A DNA stretch of 20,684 bases from Smittium culicis (Eukaryota > Kickxellomycota > Harpellomycetes > Harpellales > Legeriomycetaceae), in the NCBI GenBank assembly GCA_001970855.1, contig LSSN01005828.1:1-20684 (forward strand). Direction: 5' to 3'. The position numbers were made by a program, and so were the translations under genes. Shown piece by piece: positions 7,764 to 18,843 of this stretch (the stretch's first letter is position 1; the number at the start of each line of letters is the position of its first letter). The notes below the pieces were generated by a model. The model was not told where the DNA came from and did no database searches. It saw nothing but the letters and a program-made list of their open reading frames with translations.

Positions 7764-8612
7764 ATGGACGCTACGTTAAAAACTGATTCTGAAGGCTGTC
7801 TTATCGGCTGTCCTCAGCTACACGAACCTCCTGCCGAAAGCTGTAAGCCCGGATTCAAGTACGCCATAAAACCATACGCTTGTACCCAATGCTCACAATA
7901 TATCTGTGTTGAAGATCCAGCTTCCAGCATGGAGAACCTTTACTCTGTTGGAAGATTGTCTATAATCACTTTCGGTGTATCTATTCTTTTTTTATTAATA
8001 ATGATTCTTATAAACAGAAGAAGGGTCAGAAATAATAAAGCTAATGAAATCATGCTAAATCAAAACATCATGATTAACAAAAATGACTCCCTATACGGCA
8101 GTAAAATTGTCGATTTCAGGAACTCTTTCGGAAACATCAAAGCTGGCAGTGATTTTTCCGAAAAGTATCGCAGTATGAGCCTCAAAACTAACTCCTTCTA
8201 CAGTGTTGAATCCGGTGTCTCTGGAGCCTCCGGAATCTTTAGCACACACGGTCCTGTAACTGTGAAAGCTCTCCATAACGGTCAACTCGTAGAAAGTAAG
8301 CTGGCTCTTAACAGGAGAAGCCACAGAGATTCTAGTCCATTCCCACATAAACATGCAATTAACTCAAGAATCAGTGATGTTGGCACCTTAAAATTAGTAG
8401 AAATCAATAGCATCCACCCTAAAAGATTCGATCCCCCAAAGGTTATCAACTTAAACCATGATACTGTAATCGACGTAAATCCTGTCTCAACCACATCAAA
8501 AAATTTACCTGACTTAAAAAAACTTCCCTCCCCTGTTCTTATCAATCTCGATCCCCCTGAACTTTCCAAATCAAGTACTACTCCCAAACCAACTATAATA
8601 GATATTCTCTAA
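7764..8612 (+). CDS. Single-pass membrane protein with Opy2-like Cys-rich ectodomain
   Basis: The protein has 282 residues. Cysteines at 12, 16, 27, 40, 43 and 48 lie in a short N-terminal segment (CLIGCP ... SCKPGF ... ACTQCSQYICV). One membrane segment (about 65-83) is followed by Arg-Arg-Arg (85-87), so the N-terminus should be outside and the 195-residue Ser/Pro-rich tail inside. This layout, without a cleaved signal peptide, is that of fungal Opy2, the plasma-membrane anchor that binds Ste50 and recruits Ste11 in the HOG pathway. The C-x12-C-x2-C-x4-C spacing also fits the Opy2 domain as I recall it, but one cysteine pair appears absent. The tail has repeated short motifs (KVINLNHD, PVLINLDPP, PTIIDIL) that could be docking sites. 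An in-frame TAA shortly upstream fixes this ATG unless an upstream exon exists. The Opy2 assignment is an inference from cysteine pattern and topology. Confidence 0.8.
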   Translation: MDATLKTDSEGCLIGCPQLHEPPAESCKPGFKYAIKPYACTQCSQYICVEDPASSMENLYSVGRLSIITFGVSILFLLIMILINRRRVRNNKANEIMLNQNIMINKNDSLYGSKIVDFRNSFGNIKAGSDFSEKYRSMSLKTNSFYSVESGVSGASGIFSTHGPVTVKALHNGQLVESKLALNRRSHRDSSPFPHKHAINSRISDVGTLKLVEINSIHPKRFDPPKVINLNHDTVIDVNPVSTTSKNLPDLKKLPSPVLINLDPPELSKSSTTPKPTIIDIL

Positions 8613-8668
8613 ATTCCTCAATTTAAAGCATCAAAGTAAATTTATTTGAACGCTCACTAAGCAATACC

Positions 8669-8692
8669 AATAAATTTCTTGCTGCAAATAAA
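8669..8692 (+). terminator. Possible poly-A signals of the Opy2-like gene
   Basis: AATAAA occurs at 8669-8674 and 8687-8692, about 60-75 bp after the stop codon, and T-rich DNA follows from about 8701. Position is right for 3'-end formation, but the hexamer is frequent in DNA this AT-rich. Confidence 0.3.
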
Positions 8693-10610
8693 CCTATTCG
8701 TTTTTTATTATAAGCAATCGTAGTTTCATGCAAAAACCACACCAATCTCTTTTTTACTTTCTTTACAAATTAGAAAGACCTAATATTAACTTTATTTCCT
8801 TCTTATTTGTTATAATTCTATAATACCTTATCATTATCTATATAGTATCAATTTAATGCAAAACTCGAACTATTAATTTATTATAATGACAACGTTATTT
8901 TTATATATATATTAAGCCATGTATACCAGCGTAAATATATTAGTTATTATTCCATAATTTTATACAATTTCAGTAGTCTTCTACTTTCTTGTAGCGAGTT
9001 TTTACCTTGATATTAGCCTACTACAATTGACCGAAATTGAATTGAAAATTTTTAAATTATAAATAAATTATTTATAGTTTGTTCTCACGCATTGCACTGT
9101 GGATCCCAAAAAAATTATCATATGTATATATAATGGTATTGAATCAAGTGTACTTGGAATATTTTCTTTTACCAAGCTTTATTTTCTTCTATACCACATT
9201 CATACTAATTAAAGATATGCTTTATAAATGTGAAATTTAAATATTTAAAAAAAGATTATTAAAAATTAAGCACTGGATTCGCAAAAAAAATTCTTTATCA
9301 AGATTTTCCGCATATAACACACCATTCAATAACGATCACTATAAAAAAAAGCTTATAATTTCCTTTCGATATGATCTTATCCTACTGATTTTTTGAGCAG
9401 TTAGTATAAAAACATCACAAAAATTGCATTTTATTGTTTTAGAAAAAAGTTGCGATACATATAGTAAACGTATATAATACCTTGATGATTAAAAAACCAT
9501 TACACTCAAAATATAAGTGATGTAGCTGCTTGCATTTTTTTATATAAAGTTCGATTATCGATAATTAATTGTGCATTAAAAAAAAAAATTCAAAGCTCGA
9601 CTAGGAAATAAAAATCACTTTTTATAATCCCTGCTATGATTTAGTAACCTTAAAAACACCGTTTATTGATAATGAAAAAATTAGTAAGAATAAAAATTTT
9701 CAAAAGCTAAATTTAACAGATAAAAAAGCATTTTACGTTTAATTTTAGATTAAATGTATGTATAACATCTGTGTAGAGGCTTATAATTCAAAGCTGAAAC
9801 ACAACAGAAAAAAAAAAATACAAAAAAGCACATAGTATTGAAATTTATCAATTTAAAGTAAAACGTCTAATATAAATACCTATAAAAAATTTGACTTTTT
9901 ATACAAATACATAAAATTAAAATTTATGTGTTTTGAATTATATATTGGTATACTCATTGCATGTATAAAATTTTTTATTTATTCCTTCCCCGCCATTTAC
10001 TCTTTTAAAAAAATTGATTTACTAATTCGCTTATTCTTTATATGTAATTTGATTATTATCTGCTAATTCCACAGCAAAGCAATATTTATTAGGTTCTCAA
10101 AGCTAAATTTTTTTTTATTTAACAAAGTTGAATATATTTAGCTGCCAAAAAAATACTAAACTGCCCTTGAAAGAGTTGCAAAAATAAAGAATGAAGAAGA
10201 TTTTAAAAAAATTCAAACTTTCTGCCTAAAAAGTTATAATTATTATATAATACGGGTAAAAGTATCTAGAATTAGTGTATTTTAATCGAGGTTTGTTTGT
10301 TCTAAAAATAATAAATAAACTGTAAGAATTACGTTAATTTAAAACTCCTATTTTTTTATAAATAAGATTATAGATAAATAAATCCAAATAGCTTAGATTA
10401 TAGACATATATATGAAATTATTGATGCGAAAGGTTTTAAAAGCGGAATCAGAATTGATTGAAATGCTAAAGATAAAAAGTATAAACTCGAGATCAAAGAA
10501 ATTAACCGTTCTAGCCAATATAAGTAAACTGACTTTCATAAAAATTCTATGATACCTCAAAACGAAGTCAAAAATAGTAAAAAATAATACTTAATAAATG
10601 AAACAGATTA

Positions 10611-10630
10611 ATATATATATATATATATAT
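10611..10630. repeat. (AT)10 microsatellite
   Basis: Ten perfect AT dinucleotides lie within the AT-rich desert. Confidence 0.9.
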
Positions 10631-13600
10631 AAATTCAGTCACAGTTTTGCTAAAAATACTGATGTGGATTCAGCGGATTATAGTGGATAAAAAAAGTTTA
10701 CAACTGTTATAAAAAATTTTGATAGTTAAAAAAAAATGCTATTTTCCACTAGCGGTAGTTATTTTGAACCGATAAATATACAAATTATTGGAATTAGTGG
10801 TATAATACTCACTATTTCAAATACCTCTATTTTGTCAATGTGCGAAATTTATACAGGCGCATTGCTCTTGAAAAAATTCTACTGTTTTTTTTTTTTTTTT
10901 CGAAAAATTCGAATATATTTATTATTCATTGAGTTATTGAGCCATAACGGGTATTTTTTTGATATGAGAACAAAAAAATTCAATTAGTTTTAAAATAAAC
11001 TTAAGTTATCTCATTTATATGATATTGCAAGTTTTCTGGGAACCTACAAATAAAAAACTGCTATACTGATTTTAAAAATCTATAAAATTCAGAAAAAGAT
11101 AATAATGTTGTATTAGTAAATTTCTGGTTTAAAAAAAATATTGGAATAAGAATTAAAAATTATTGACATTTTTATATAGAATATTTTATATTTTTCTTGT
11201 AGTTTATAGTAGTTTTTACTGAAATTCATAAAAAAATCATATAATCTATTTTTTTTTGCTTTTATATCTAATTTCTTTCAAATTAAACTTTTCAATCAGT
11301 GAAGAAAAGTTTTTTGAAAACAGAATTTTTTATCCAAATCGCAAAAAAAAGAAAAATCAACCCCTCCTCTTTCCCATTCTATACCCGAAAAATAAGATTT
11401 GAGTTACTTTCGGTAAAAAATTACAGCCTATACCCATAACTTTTATTTACATTAAATCATAAAACATATATTTTATTTACTATCTTATTATATTTATTAC
11501 TTCTCTTATCTTTCTATGTATTTTTTTTTTTTTTCAAATCCTTGGATAAATAAATATTTCATATCGCGATTTGATTTTAAGAATTTTTTTGAGAATATTT
11601 TGTACATTTACTAAAGATCCCTTTTATTTTATACATTGGAGCGATTGTTAGGAATTTTATTTTATAACTTCTATAAATTATTATCTATGATAATATAAGA
11701 CTTGATCAATATTTTGGAAAGCTTGTATCTTTAGATATACAATGAAATTTTATGTTTTTAAGTTTCCTTAATTTTTTAATCATCGACTTTATAGTCAAAA
11801 ATTTTAATTCTTTGCTATAGTTTTTTTTTTAAAATTATTTTATATGGAATAAAAAATGATACATGATACTTTTTTTTAAATAAATACGAGAATTTAAGCA
11901 CTTTAAACTTTATTGAATAATACATTTAAGGCTTAATCATTTATTATTATCTATTATGGAAAATTTATTCGAATTACGAATAACTATAATTTTCGTTATT
12001 GTAAGAGAAATAAATTTTTGGAAATTAAAAATATAAAAAACTATTCTTATTTGATTTAAATAAATTATTTAATTTTTCCAATAATTTATAAGATATTTTT
12101 GGTCTCATATCCTATATAACATATCTTATATTCCTGTTAATATTTTTTAAAATTTTTTATTAGCAATATTTTTTTTTTCCCTAATTAATTTGTCACTAGG
12201 TTAATATATTTCATTTAATATGGTTTATTATTATCGATCATTATTTTAATATATGATAAATATTTTATAAAAAAATTTTTCTAAAAGAAATTTTGAATTA
12301 AATAAATTGGTTTTTATTAGATATATTATATAATATGATAATTATAATTGTTGAATTTTCCTTTTATGTTTCTAATAACTAATTATGTAACCAATTATAA
12401 TAAATATAATTATTAGATAGATATTAAAAATATAGATGAAATATTTATTTAAGAAATCTAATATGAATAAAAATGAAGTTAATGTAAGTACGCGCTCCCA
12501 GATATGTATTCTCGAATAAATATCGGCATATTTTTGTTGTTTTAAGTCATTTTAAATATGTTTAATATAAAAATTAAACACTTTCTTTTTAATTTTGACT
12601 TGTAATAAAATTTGGTATACTAAAAATTTTCATATTTTAATAAAAAGAGGTAATTGAAATTTCTCTAGTTATATTTATGTATAATTATTCGAGTCTAATC
12701 TCATTTTAATTTTTTTTTTATTATTTTTATTGAGTAAAAACATTCCAACAGTCATTTCACTAGATTAATTAAAAAAATTCATATCATTATTTAATTTAAT
12801 CTAACCTGACTTCAAAAATATCAATTTTGTCTCGAATACTGCAGATAAAACTCATAAATCCATACGATTTAATTTAATAAATTTTTTTAAATCGCAATAT
12901 GAAAGCTCGTAAACTCATTTGGGTATTTTTCTTAAGATTTAATCTTTCTATTGAAGTTTATAAATACAATAACTAGGTAACTCAGAAAATAAATATTTAT
13001 TTAACACTCATGATTTGATTAAAATTCTATCTTGAACCCGTATATTTGATAAAATCTTAGTATCGTTTAGAATCTGTCATATAGGAATTATTTATTGAAT
13101 CTATACCATAATATAATTCATAATTTTACTCTTATATCTTCTAACTTTAATAAAATAATATATACCTGATTTAATATTCCGATCACTCTATGAATCAAGC
13201 CATTCAAATGCAGAAAATACTTACCACAATACATAATTGATCATCAAATTTGTTTAAATACTTTATGTGATAGAATTTATGATGAAATATTACAGGAGCA
13301 TTATATAACTACAGATAAAAACATAATATAAAGCTAAATTTTTTTGATAATTCGTTTAAAATAACTATTTTTCTGAACTTAATATTTAAACGTAAGTATT
13401 GTTAGTAATTAAATTTAATAATTATATTAAATTGTTCAGATTTATTAATGATTTTCTGTTTTTTTATATAGTTTAGAAAATTTTTAAATCCAGTTAAAAA
13501 ATTTTTATAGCACTTTATAATTTAATAATTATTTTAAGGACTAAGCATATGATTAACCGCTTTATGATATAGATAATTTGCTGAAAAAAATAAAAAAATT

Positions 13601-16498
13601 AAAATTAACATTTCAAAATAAAAGTCAAAAAAATTAGCTAATTTTTCGATAATATAATTAATATATATTGAATTAAAGAAATTATTATAAATATAAAAAA
13701 ATATTAGTTGAGAAATAAAATAAATTCAATAAAAAATACAAAAAATATAATAATTCGTATATAAGTGTAATTTAACTTGAAACAGTATATAAAAATGTAT
13801 CTTTTTTTAAAATAATATGTTACTTTTACAAATGACTCATATATTTAACTTTAAGTGATTTTTTATAAAATTCAATACTCTTTTACATGCGTAAATATTT
13901 TGAGTCATTGTAACTAATATAATAATCAGTTGTTTTAATATTCTTTTTTAGTTCTTCAAATATTAGTAATCAGTCAAAAAAAAAGTAAATACAATTACAT
14001 AATACCCACTATATTTAAAAAAATTAAATTAAATTAAATTCAATAACAATATTAATATTCGTCAAAATTATCTTGAAAGTATTGGATAAAATAATATATA
14101 AATCAAAAAAAATTAAATAAATACTATGTATTGATTTAGTATTAATATTCTTGCTGTAATAAAAATAGCATGAATTAAATTTCAAATATTTTTTACGTTC
14201 GTTAAATGTCGATTAAGAACACATTTTTATGTTATTACTGTAAAAATATACAGTTTTGTAGTATACAATTTAATAGAGGGGTCGTGATATAATCATTGAT
14301 CGATTTTTGATCAAAAGCTCAACTATTAAAATTTTTTTAATTATTTTTTAGCGCTTTTATAGCTTGTAGAAAAAAAAATTTTATATCTTTAATAATATTA
14401 AATTGATTGCTTTTTGTAGATAAAAAAAATTAATCATTATTAATGCAAATGATAAATTGTAACAAAAAAGTTATTGACAGTTTAACTGTATTATTAATAT
14501 TTTCTAAATCATTATAAAATAACCAAATCAATATTAATAAATTTCGATTTATCTATCTAATAGAAAAAGGATTTGCTATTATTTAATATAAATCGTTCGC
14601 CTCAAAATAAGAACTTCAAAAAGATCATCTGCTAGCTCTATGAAATATTTTCTATCATTTTTACCATCTAAAATAGTTTATATAAGATAATAAACATAGC
14701 TAAAGTATAGATATTGTATTATACCTGTATTAAAATCAATTTAAATATCTCCAAGAGTATTAATTATAATATTTTAAGTAAAGTTTGTGAAAATATTTAG
14801 TTTATTTTTTAATAATTTCAAGGCAATAATGATAATTATTCGCTATTAAAAAATAGTTTTATCATTTATATTTAAACCATAAGATTATTTATTTTTTAAA
14901 AAGGAAATCATAAAATCATATATTTGCTTAAAAATAGCAAAATATGACATTTTGAGAATTTATTTTTATAACAAAAAGTTACACAAAAAAGTTTTTTTAC
15001 TCTACTTTTAGAAATACAATTCTTTCTTATTTATCTTTATTTATTGAATATATTAGTTTAAATTTTATGCAATTTTTTATTAATAATTTTATTCGATAAA
15101 AATTTAATATTATTTTCCAAAGATTCTCATATATTAAATGCAGGTTACAGGCTCAAAGTTAAATATACTAAGAATTATCAGTATTTTCTATTTGTTTTAG
15201 CCAGGAATTCTTTTTTTTCAGCAAAAAAATATTTAGCCATTGTTTAAAAAAATTTATAGATAAATATAATGAGTGAGTGGAGGTTTTTATTGGATTTTAA
15301 CTTTATTTCCGTTTATATAATGTTTTATTTTTAAAAAATCGTTTAAAAAAGATATTTTTACTTTTTGGTTATAAATTCATATTTAGTATAAATTGCTAAC
15401 AATGTTATTTGATTTTTCAACAGTTTATTGTATAAGTTTAAATTTTTTTTTTTGAATTATGTCTGTGTTCAATTTTTAGAATACATAATGAATCATTGGA
15501 ATTTACTCTTATATTTTTTAAGGTTAAAAGTATAGCTTTTATATTTATTTTTTTATTATTTAATTTATTTTTTATTTTACCAGATGCTAACATTGACATA
15601 CTGATAAATTATGAATAATAAAAAACATTTTTTTAATCAATAAAACTCATATATAACCATTATTTATGAATATGTTTTTATTGCTATAATTTAAAATATT
15701 TTCACTGTAACCCGAGTATTATTGATTGCGAAATGACAGGTCACTCTCAGAGCATCTATACATATAATCCTACAATTATGAAATATTTATATAATCTAAA
15801 TGCAAGTATATCTAATTCTATTTTTTAGAGACATCGATTTTATTTAATAGATACTCTTCTAGTCTTTTTATATGTATAATTCCTTTTTAATTGCATAATG
15901 GACCATTTGTATTTATGAAAATGTTTAATGCGAGTGATAAAATATCCATATTAGAATTTGAACCGCTATTATCTTTCAAATATGATAAAGTTGATGTCTT
16001 TACCTATTTTTTCTGTTCAGTTAACTTTTTAAATACTATCTGAAACGATAAAGTGCGAACTTTTTTTTGCAATAATTATAATAAAAATTAATAAAATATT
16101 TAGATCAACAATATTTTTCAATTTGAATCAGTTTTAGGGATATATTATGGTATTTATTTTATGAAAATAAATACCGCATAATTAGATTGTTTATTCTATC
16201 AATGAACCAATAGTCTATGATTTATTAATTATTCACACAATATAATCTGATTAAGATTATAGAGAAATTAATTAGATCATTTTGTATAAATGTTAAATTT
16301 ATGTTTATAATACGCAGAAGCTTATTTTAGATTTTCACCACTTTTTTAATTAATATATTTCCAAAACCTTTATCAATAAAAAATATTCAAATATAGATAA
16401 TTACTTGGGGATACCAATATTTTTGATTTTTTCATTAATTATTTAATTTTTTATCATAAAATGGGCAGATATATTCACCTAGCGAATTTTTTTAAGCT

Positions 16499-16694
16499 TT
16501 AACCCTTTCCCGTCGAAAGCTCTTAAAAAAATCGAATTTATTGATTTGTTTATGATTTATAAATTTATTCATTATTTACTGTTAAAATTCAAATACCAAT
16601 ATTTCTTAAGGCCTCGGATTTAAAGATTATTATTTGAAAACAGTTGGCTATATTTGGTAGATCAAAAACAGTCTACCGTTCGTGAAAGGGTTAA
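16499..16694 (-). mobile_element. TTAA-ended MITE-like element, copy 4 (inverted)
   Basis: On the minus strand this 196-bp copy starts TTAACCCTTTCACG and ends CGGGAAAGGGTTAA, with perfect TTAA at both ends. Minus-strand internal blocks TTTTTGATCTACCAAATATA, ATCCGAGGCC, AGAAATATTGGTAT and TTATAAATCATAAACAAATC match copy 1 closely. It and copy 1 are the best-kept members, so they define the consensus. It is the only clear mobile element found inside the desert. Confidence 0.75.
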
Positions 16695-17928
16695 ATTAGT
16701 TGATATGTTCGTGAATTAGTTAATATTGGGATTTTATAAAGAATATTTTCGTATATACTAATGGTTTTTGCTATTATTAATTTCGATCATAATTTATATT
16801 TTAAATTCAAAAAATCAGTTAATAATATTAAAAAGTGTACAAATTCGGATTTTCTAGGGTTTTTTAAGTTAGTTATTAAGAAAGTTTTGATATTATTGAA
16901 AATATGGTTATACAATAACATAAAAGAATAACAATTTTGTAGAAATATTTAGCAGACAATATCTGTAGGAATATACAAAATATCATGTCTAGTGAAATGA
17001 TATAAAGAATTAAATAGTATGATTTATCTACTTTAAAAAGCCAAGATTTTGTATAGATTATAGCTATTTTATTTTTTTAAAAATTTTGAATTTTGTGATC
17101 CTAGTTAATTGCATATATTTTTTAAAAAGTATTGAACATGATTTTATTTTTAAGGCTCAGCTAATTAGCTAACACCTTATTAATGTGTTAGATATTTTTT
17201 TTGCACTTTGATTCAATCACCTTGAAATTTTTTTTTTTTAAATACATGGCGGTTCTATTTTTAAAATCAATTTACTTTATAATTTTATACAGCTCCATAT
17301 ACAAAAAAAAAAAAATTCAAGACCATTAATTTTACTTTTCTTACAAATTATTTTTTTTGAAATTTGTATATTGTCTAAATATAAAATGAAAAAATATATA
17401 ATGTAAGTCTACGAATGATGTATTGGTATTTTAAGTATATAAGTCTATACTCATAAAAAAGAATAAAATGGGGTTGGGGTGGTAGTGGTGAATGAGTGTA
17501 GATGTGCTAGCCTTGCGAGAAATGGGAAATGATGATTTTTAGATACCTGTGATATTCGTTATTTTTAATGGGATTATTTTAGATATTAAATTTAAGAAGA
17601 TTTTTTTAATTCATAGTTGGGCGGATATTATTTCCAGTTAATATTGTATGCTTAAATATTTCGGCTGTATGAGAATTTAATTGTGGAATAAAGGGTGATG
17701 CTATTTAGATTTAAAACAAATTGTTGATTAATTCATAGTCATTGCTTATAGCATATTAAGAGGTGAGGGGAACGGTTGTATTATAATTACAGGTAGAGCT
17801 ACAGATAGAGCAGAGGGGGTATTGGTTGGATAGTGTTAAATTAGTGTTGAATTTGTATTCTGAGTAAAATGCTATAAATTTACTTATTTTGAATGTTAAA
17901 GCAAGTGCAATGATTGGTTTTATTTTAG
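16695..17928. other. Intergenic region, 3' flank of the PIG-Y gene
   Basis: There is no open frame of note. The plus strand has G-rich patches at 17470-17490 (GGGG-TT-GGGG-T-GG) and 17761-17825 (GAGGTGAGGGG, GCAGAGGGGG), which are C/T-rich on the strand that would be transcribed from the PIG-Y gene. The minus strand carries AATAAA at 17918-17923, only 5 bp past the PIG-Y stop. The G/C content rises again from about 17.46 kb, marking the edge of the desert. Confidence 0.5.
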
Positions 17929-18843
17929 TTAGTTGTGTCTAAAATATTTCATTCCCATCCAATTTCCGAAAACAAAGAAAATGGCGGTTAGCCCGGATAT
18001 TGGAGCTAGAAGGATGTAGTATTGGTCTTTTTTAATAGCATTCAGGATTAAATTGTCAGAGGTTGGCATAAGTTTGCTAAAAAGCAGTGCGTAAATGAAC
18101 AGTACAAGTATTAATATAGTAAAAATTAAAAGGGCGTAACCGTAAATGGGGGTGGTATCATTATCACCACCAACAACTACATTGTCAGCGTTCCTAGTGT
18201 ACACTGGTGGGGCATAAAATAGAGGGTCTAGCAAGTGTTCAGAAAGGTGGGTATGGAATAAAGAGAGGCTACTTGAAGCAGAATCATCTCTTCTGAGGAG
18301 GGAGTGATCAGATATGTTTTTGCTGCAAATAGGACTGGTTTCAATTATAGAAGAGCTTTCACTAGCATTAAAGAAGTTTGTATTTTTTAGTTTACCTCTG
18401 CGGTAGCGCACGTTATTGGTTTTATAATTTCTATCTTTACTTAGATTATCACCGAGTTTTAAGTTTGAGCTGAAACTGTTAACCTCGAATAAGGACAAAT
18501 TGGTATTTTTTTTATCGCTAGGAATGTTGCTTTTATCGATTTCTGAAGTTCGAATTGATTTAGAATCTTTAGTAAAATCAGATGTTATCGAGCTTTCAGT
18601 TATGTTTATTGGAACAGATTTTATTGCAGTCGAATTGATCTTGTCTAAATTTTTACCCACAGACGTAGCATCTTTCTTGGCCGAGCCTTGATTTATAGTA
18701 GTAAGCGGAATCTCGGGTTTGTCTTGGATCTTTCGAGAGGTGTTGGGGCTTTTTTTTAAATTCGAATCGTTGTTTTTTTTCTTTGGAATTAAAGAAATAG
18801 CCTTGTTTTTGGTTGCAGAGGCCAAATTCCCCATCGCTTTCAT
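17929..18843 (-). CDS. PIG-Y-like GPI-GlcNAc transferase subunit with long N-terminal extension
   Basis: The protein has 304 residues. The last ~75 hold two membrane segments (about 234-256 and 275-294) and end in WMGMKYFRHN, preceded by YYILLAP. Human PIG-Y ends almost the same way (WMGIKLFRHN), so I identify this as PIG-Y, a small ER-membrane subunit of the complex that adds GlcNAc to phosphatidylinositol, the first step of GPI-anchor synthesis. PIG-Y in animals is about 71 residues; here about 230 extra residues precede the domain. They are Ser/Lys/Asn-rich, likely disordered and cytosolic, with a basic start (PKKKNN) and Ser runs. No intron is needed: the start ATG is the first after an in-frame TAA upstream, and the C-terminus is complete. 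The extension may be regulatory; its function is unknown. It is divergent from RPS26, with about 1 kb between the starts. Confidence 0.8.
   Translation of the reverse strand: MKAMGNLASATKNKAISLIPKKKNNDSNLKKSPNTSRKIQDKPEIPLTTINQGSAKKDATSVGKNLDKINSTAIKSVPINITESSITSDFTKDSKSIRTSEIDKSNIPSDKKNTNLSLFEVNSFSSNLKLGDNLSKDRNYKTNNVRYRRGKLKNTNFFNASESSSIIETSPICSKNISDHSLLRRDDSASSSLSLFHTHLSEHLLDPLFYAPPVYTRNADNVVVGGDNDTTPIYGYALLIFTILILVLFIYALLFSKLMPTSDNLILNAIKKDQYYILLAPISGLTAIFFVFGNWMGMKYFRHN

Larger units (their letters stand above)
8613..16498. other. Extremely AT-rich gene desert
   Basis: No gene is supported in almost 8 kb. The one ATG-started frame over 80 codons (10736-10987) includes a poly-Phe run from a T14 tract and no domain. 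Composition becomes even poorer in G/C after about 11.4 kb; for example 13681-13740 has 5 G/C in 60 bases. There are many A/T homopolymers, an (AT)10 tract, and an (AAATT)-type run near 14020-14040. Small G/C-richer islands (about 12487-12515 and 15708-15768) contain no recognisable tRNA or coding motif. Candidates are a centromere-like or heterochromatic region, or long-decayed transposon DNA; the sequence alone does not decide. Confidence 0.6.

Noticed and set aside
8091..8587. Two minus-strand frames within the Opy2-like gene
   Set aside because: They are antisense shadows of a gene with clear domain structure.
9446..9470. GTTGCGATACAT shared with about 6506-6517
   Set aside because: The identity is only about 12 bp and the flanks align poorly, so chance is the simpler explanation.
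10736..10987. 83-codon ATG-started frame in the desert
   Set aside because: It contains a poly-Phe run from a T tract and no motif; one such frame is expected by chance in this length.
12680..12700. TTCGAGTC resembling a tRNA T-loop
   Set aside because: No acceptor, D or anticodon stems can be paired around it.
18500..18691. 63-codon plus-strand frame
   Set aside because: It is antisense to the PIG-Y extension and has no independent evidence.
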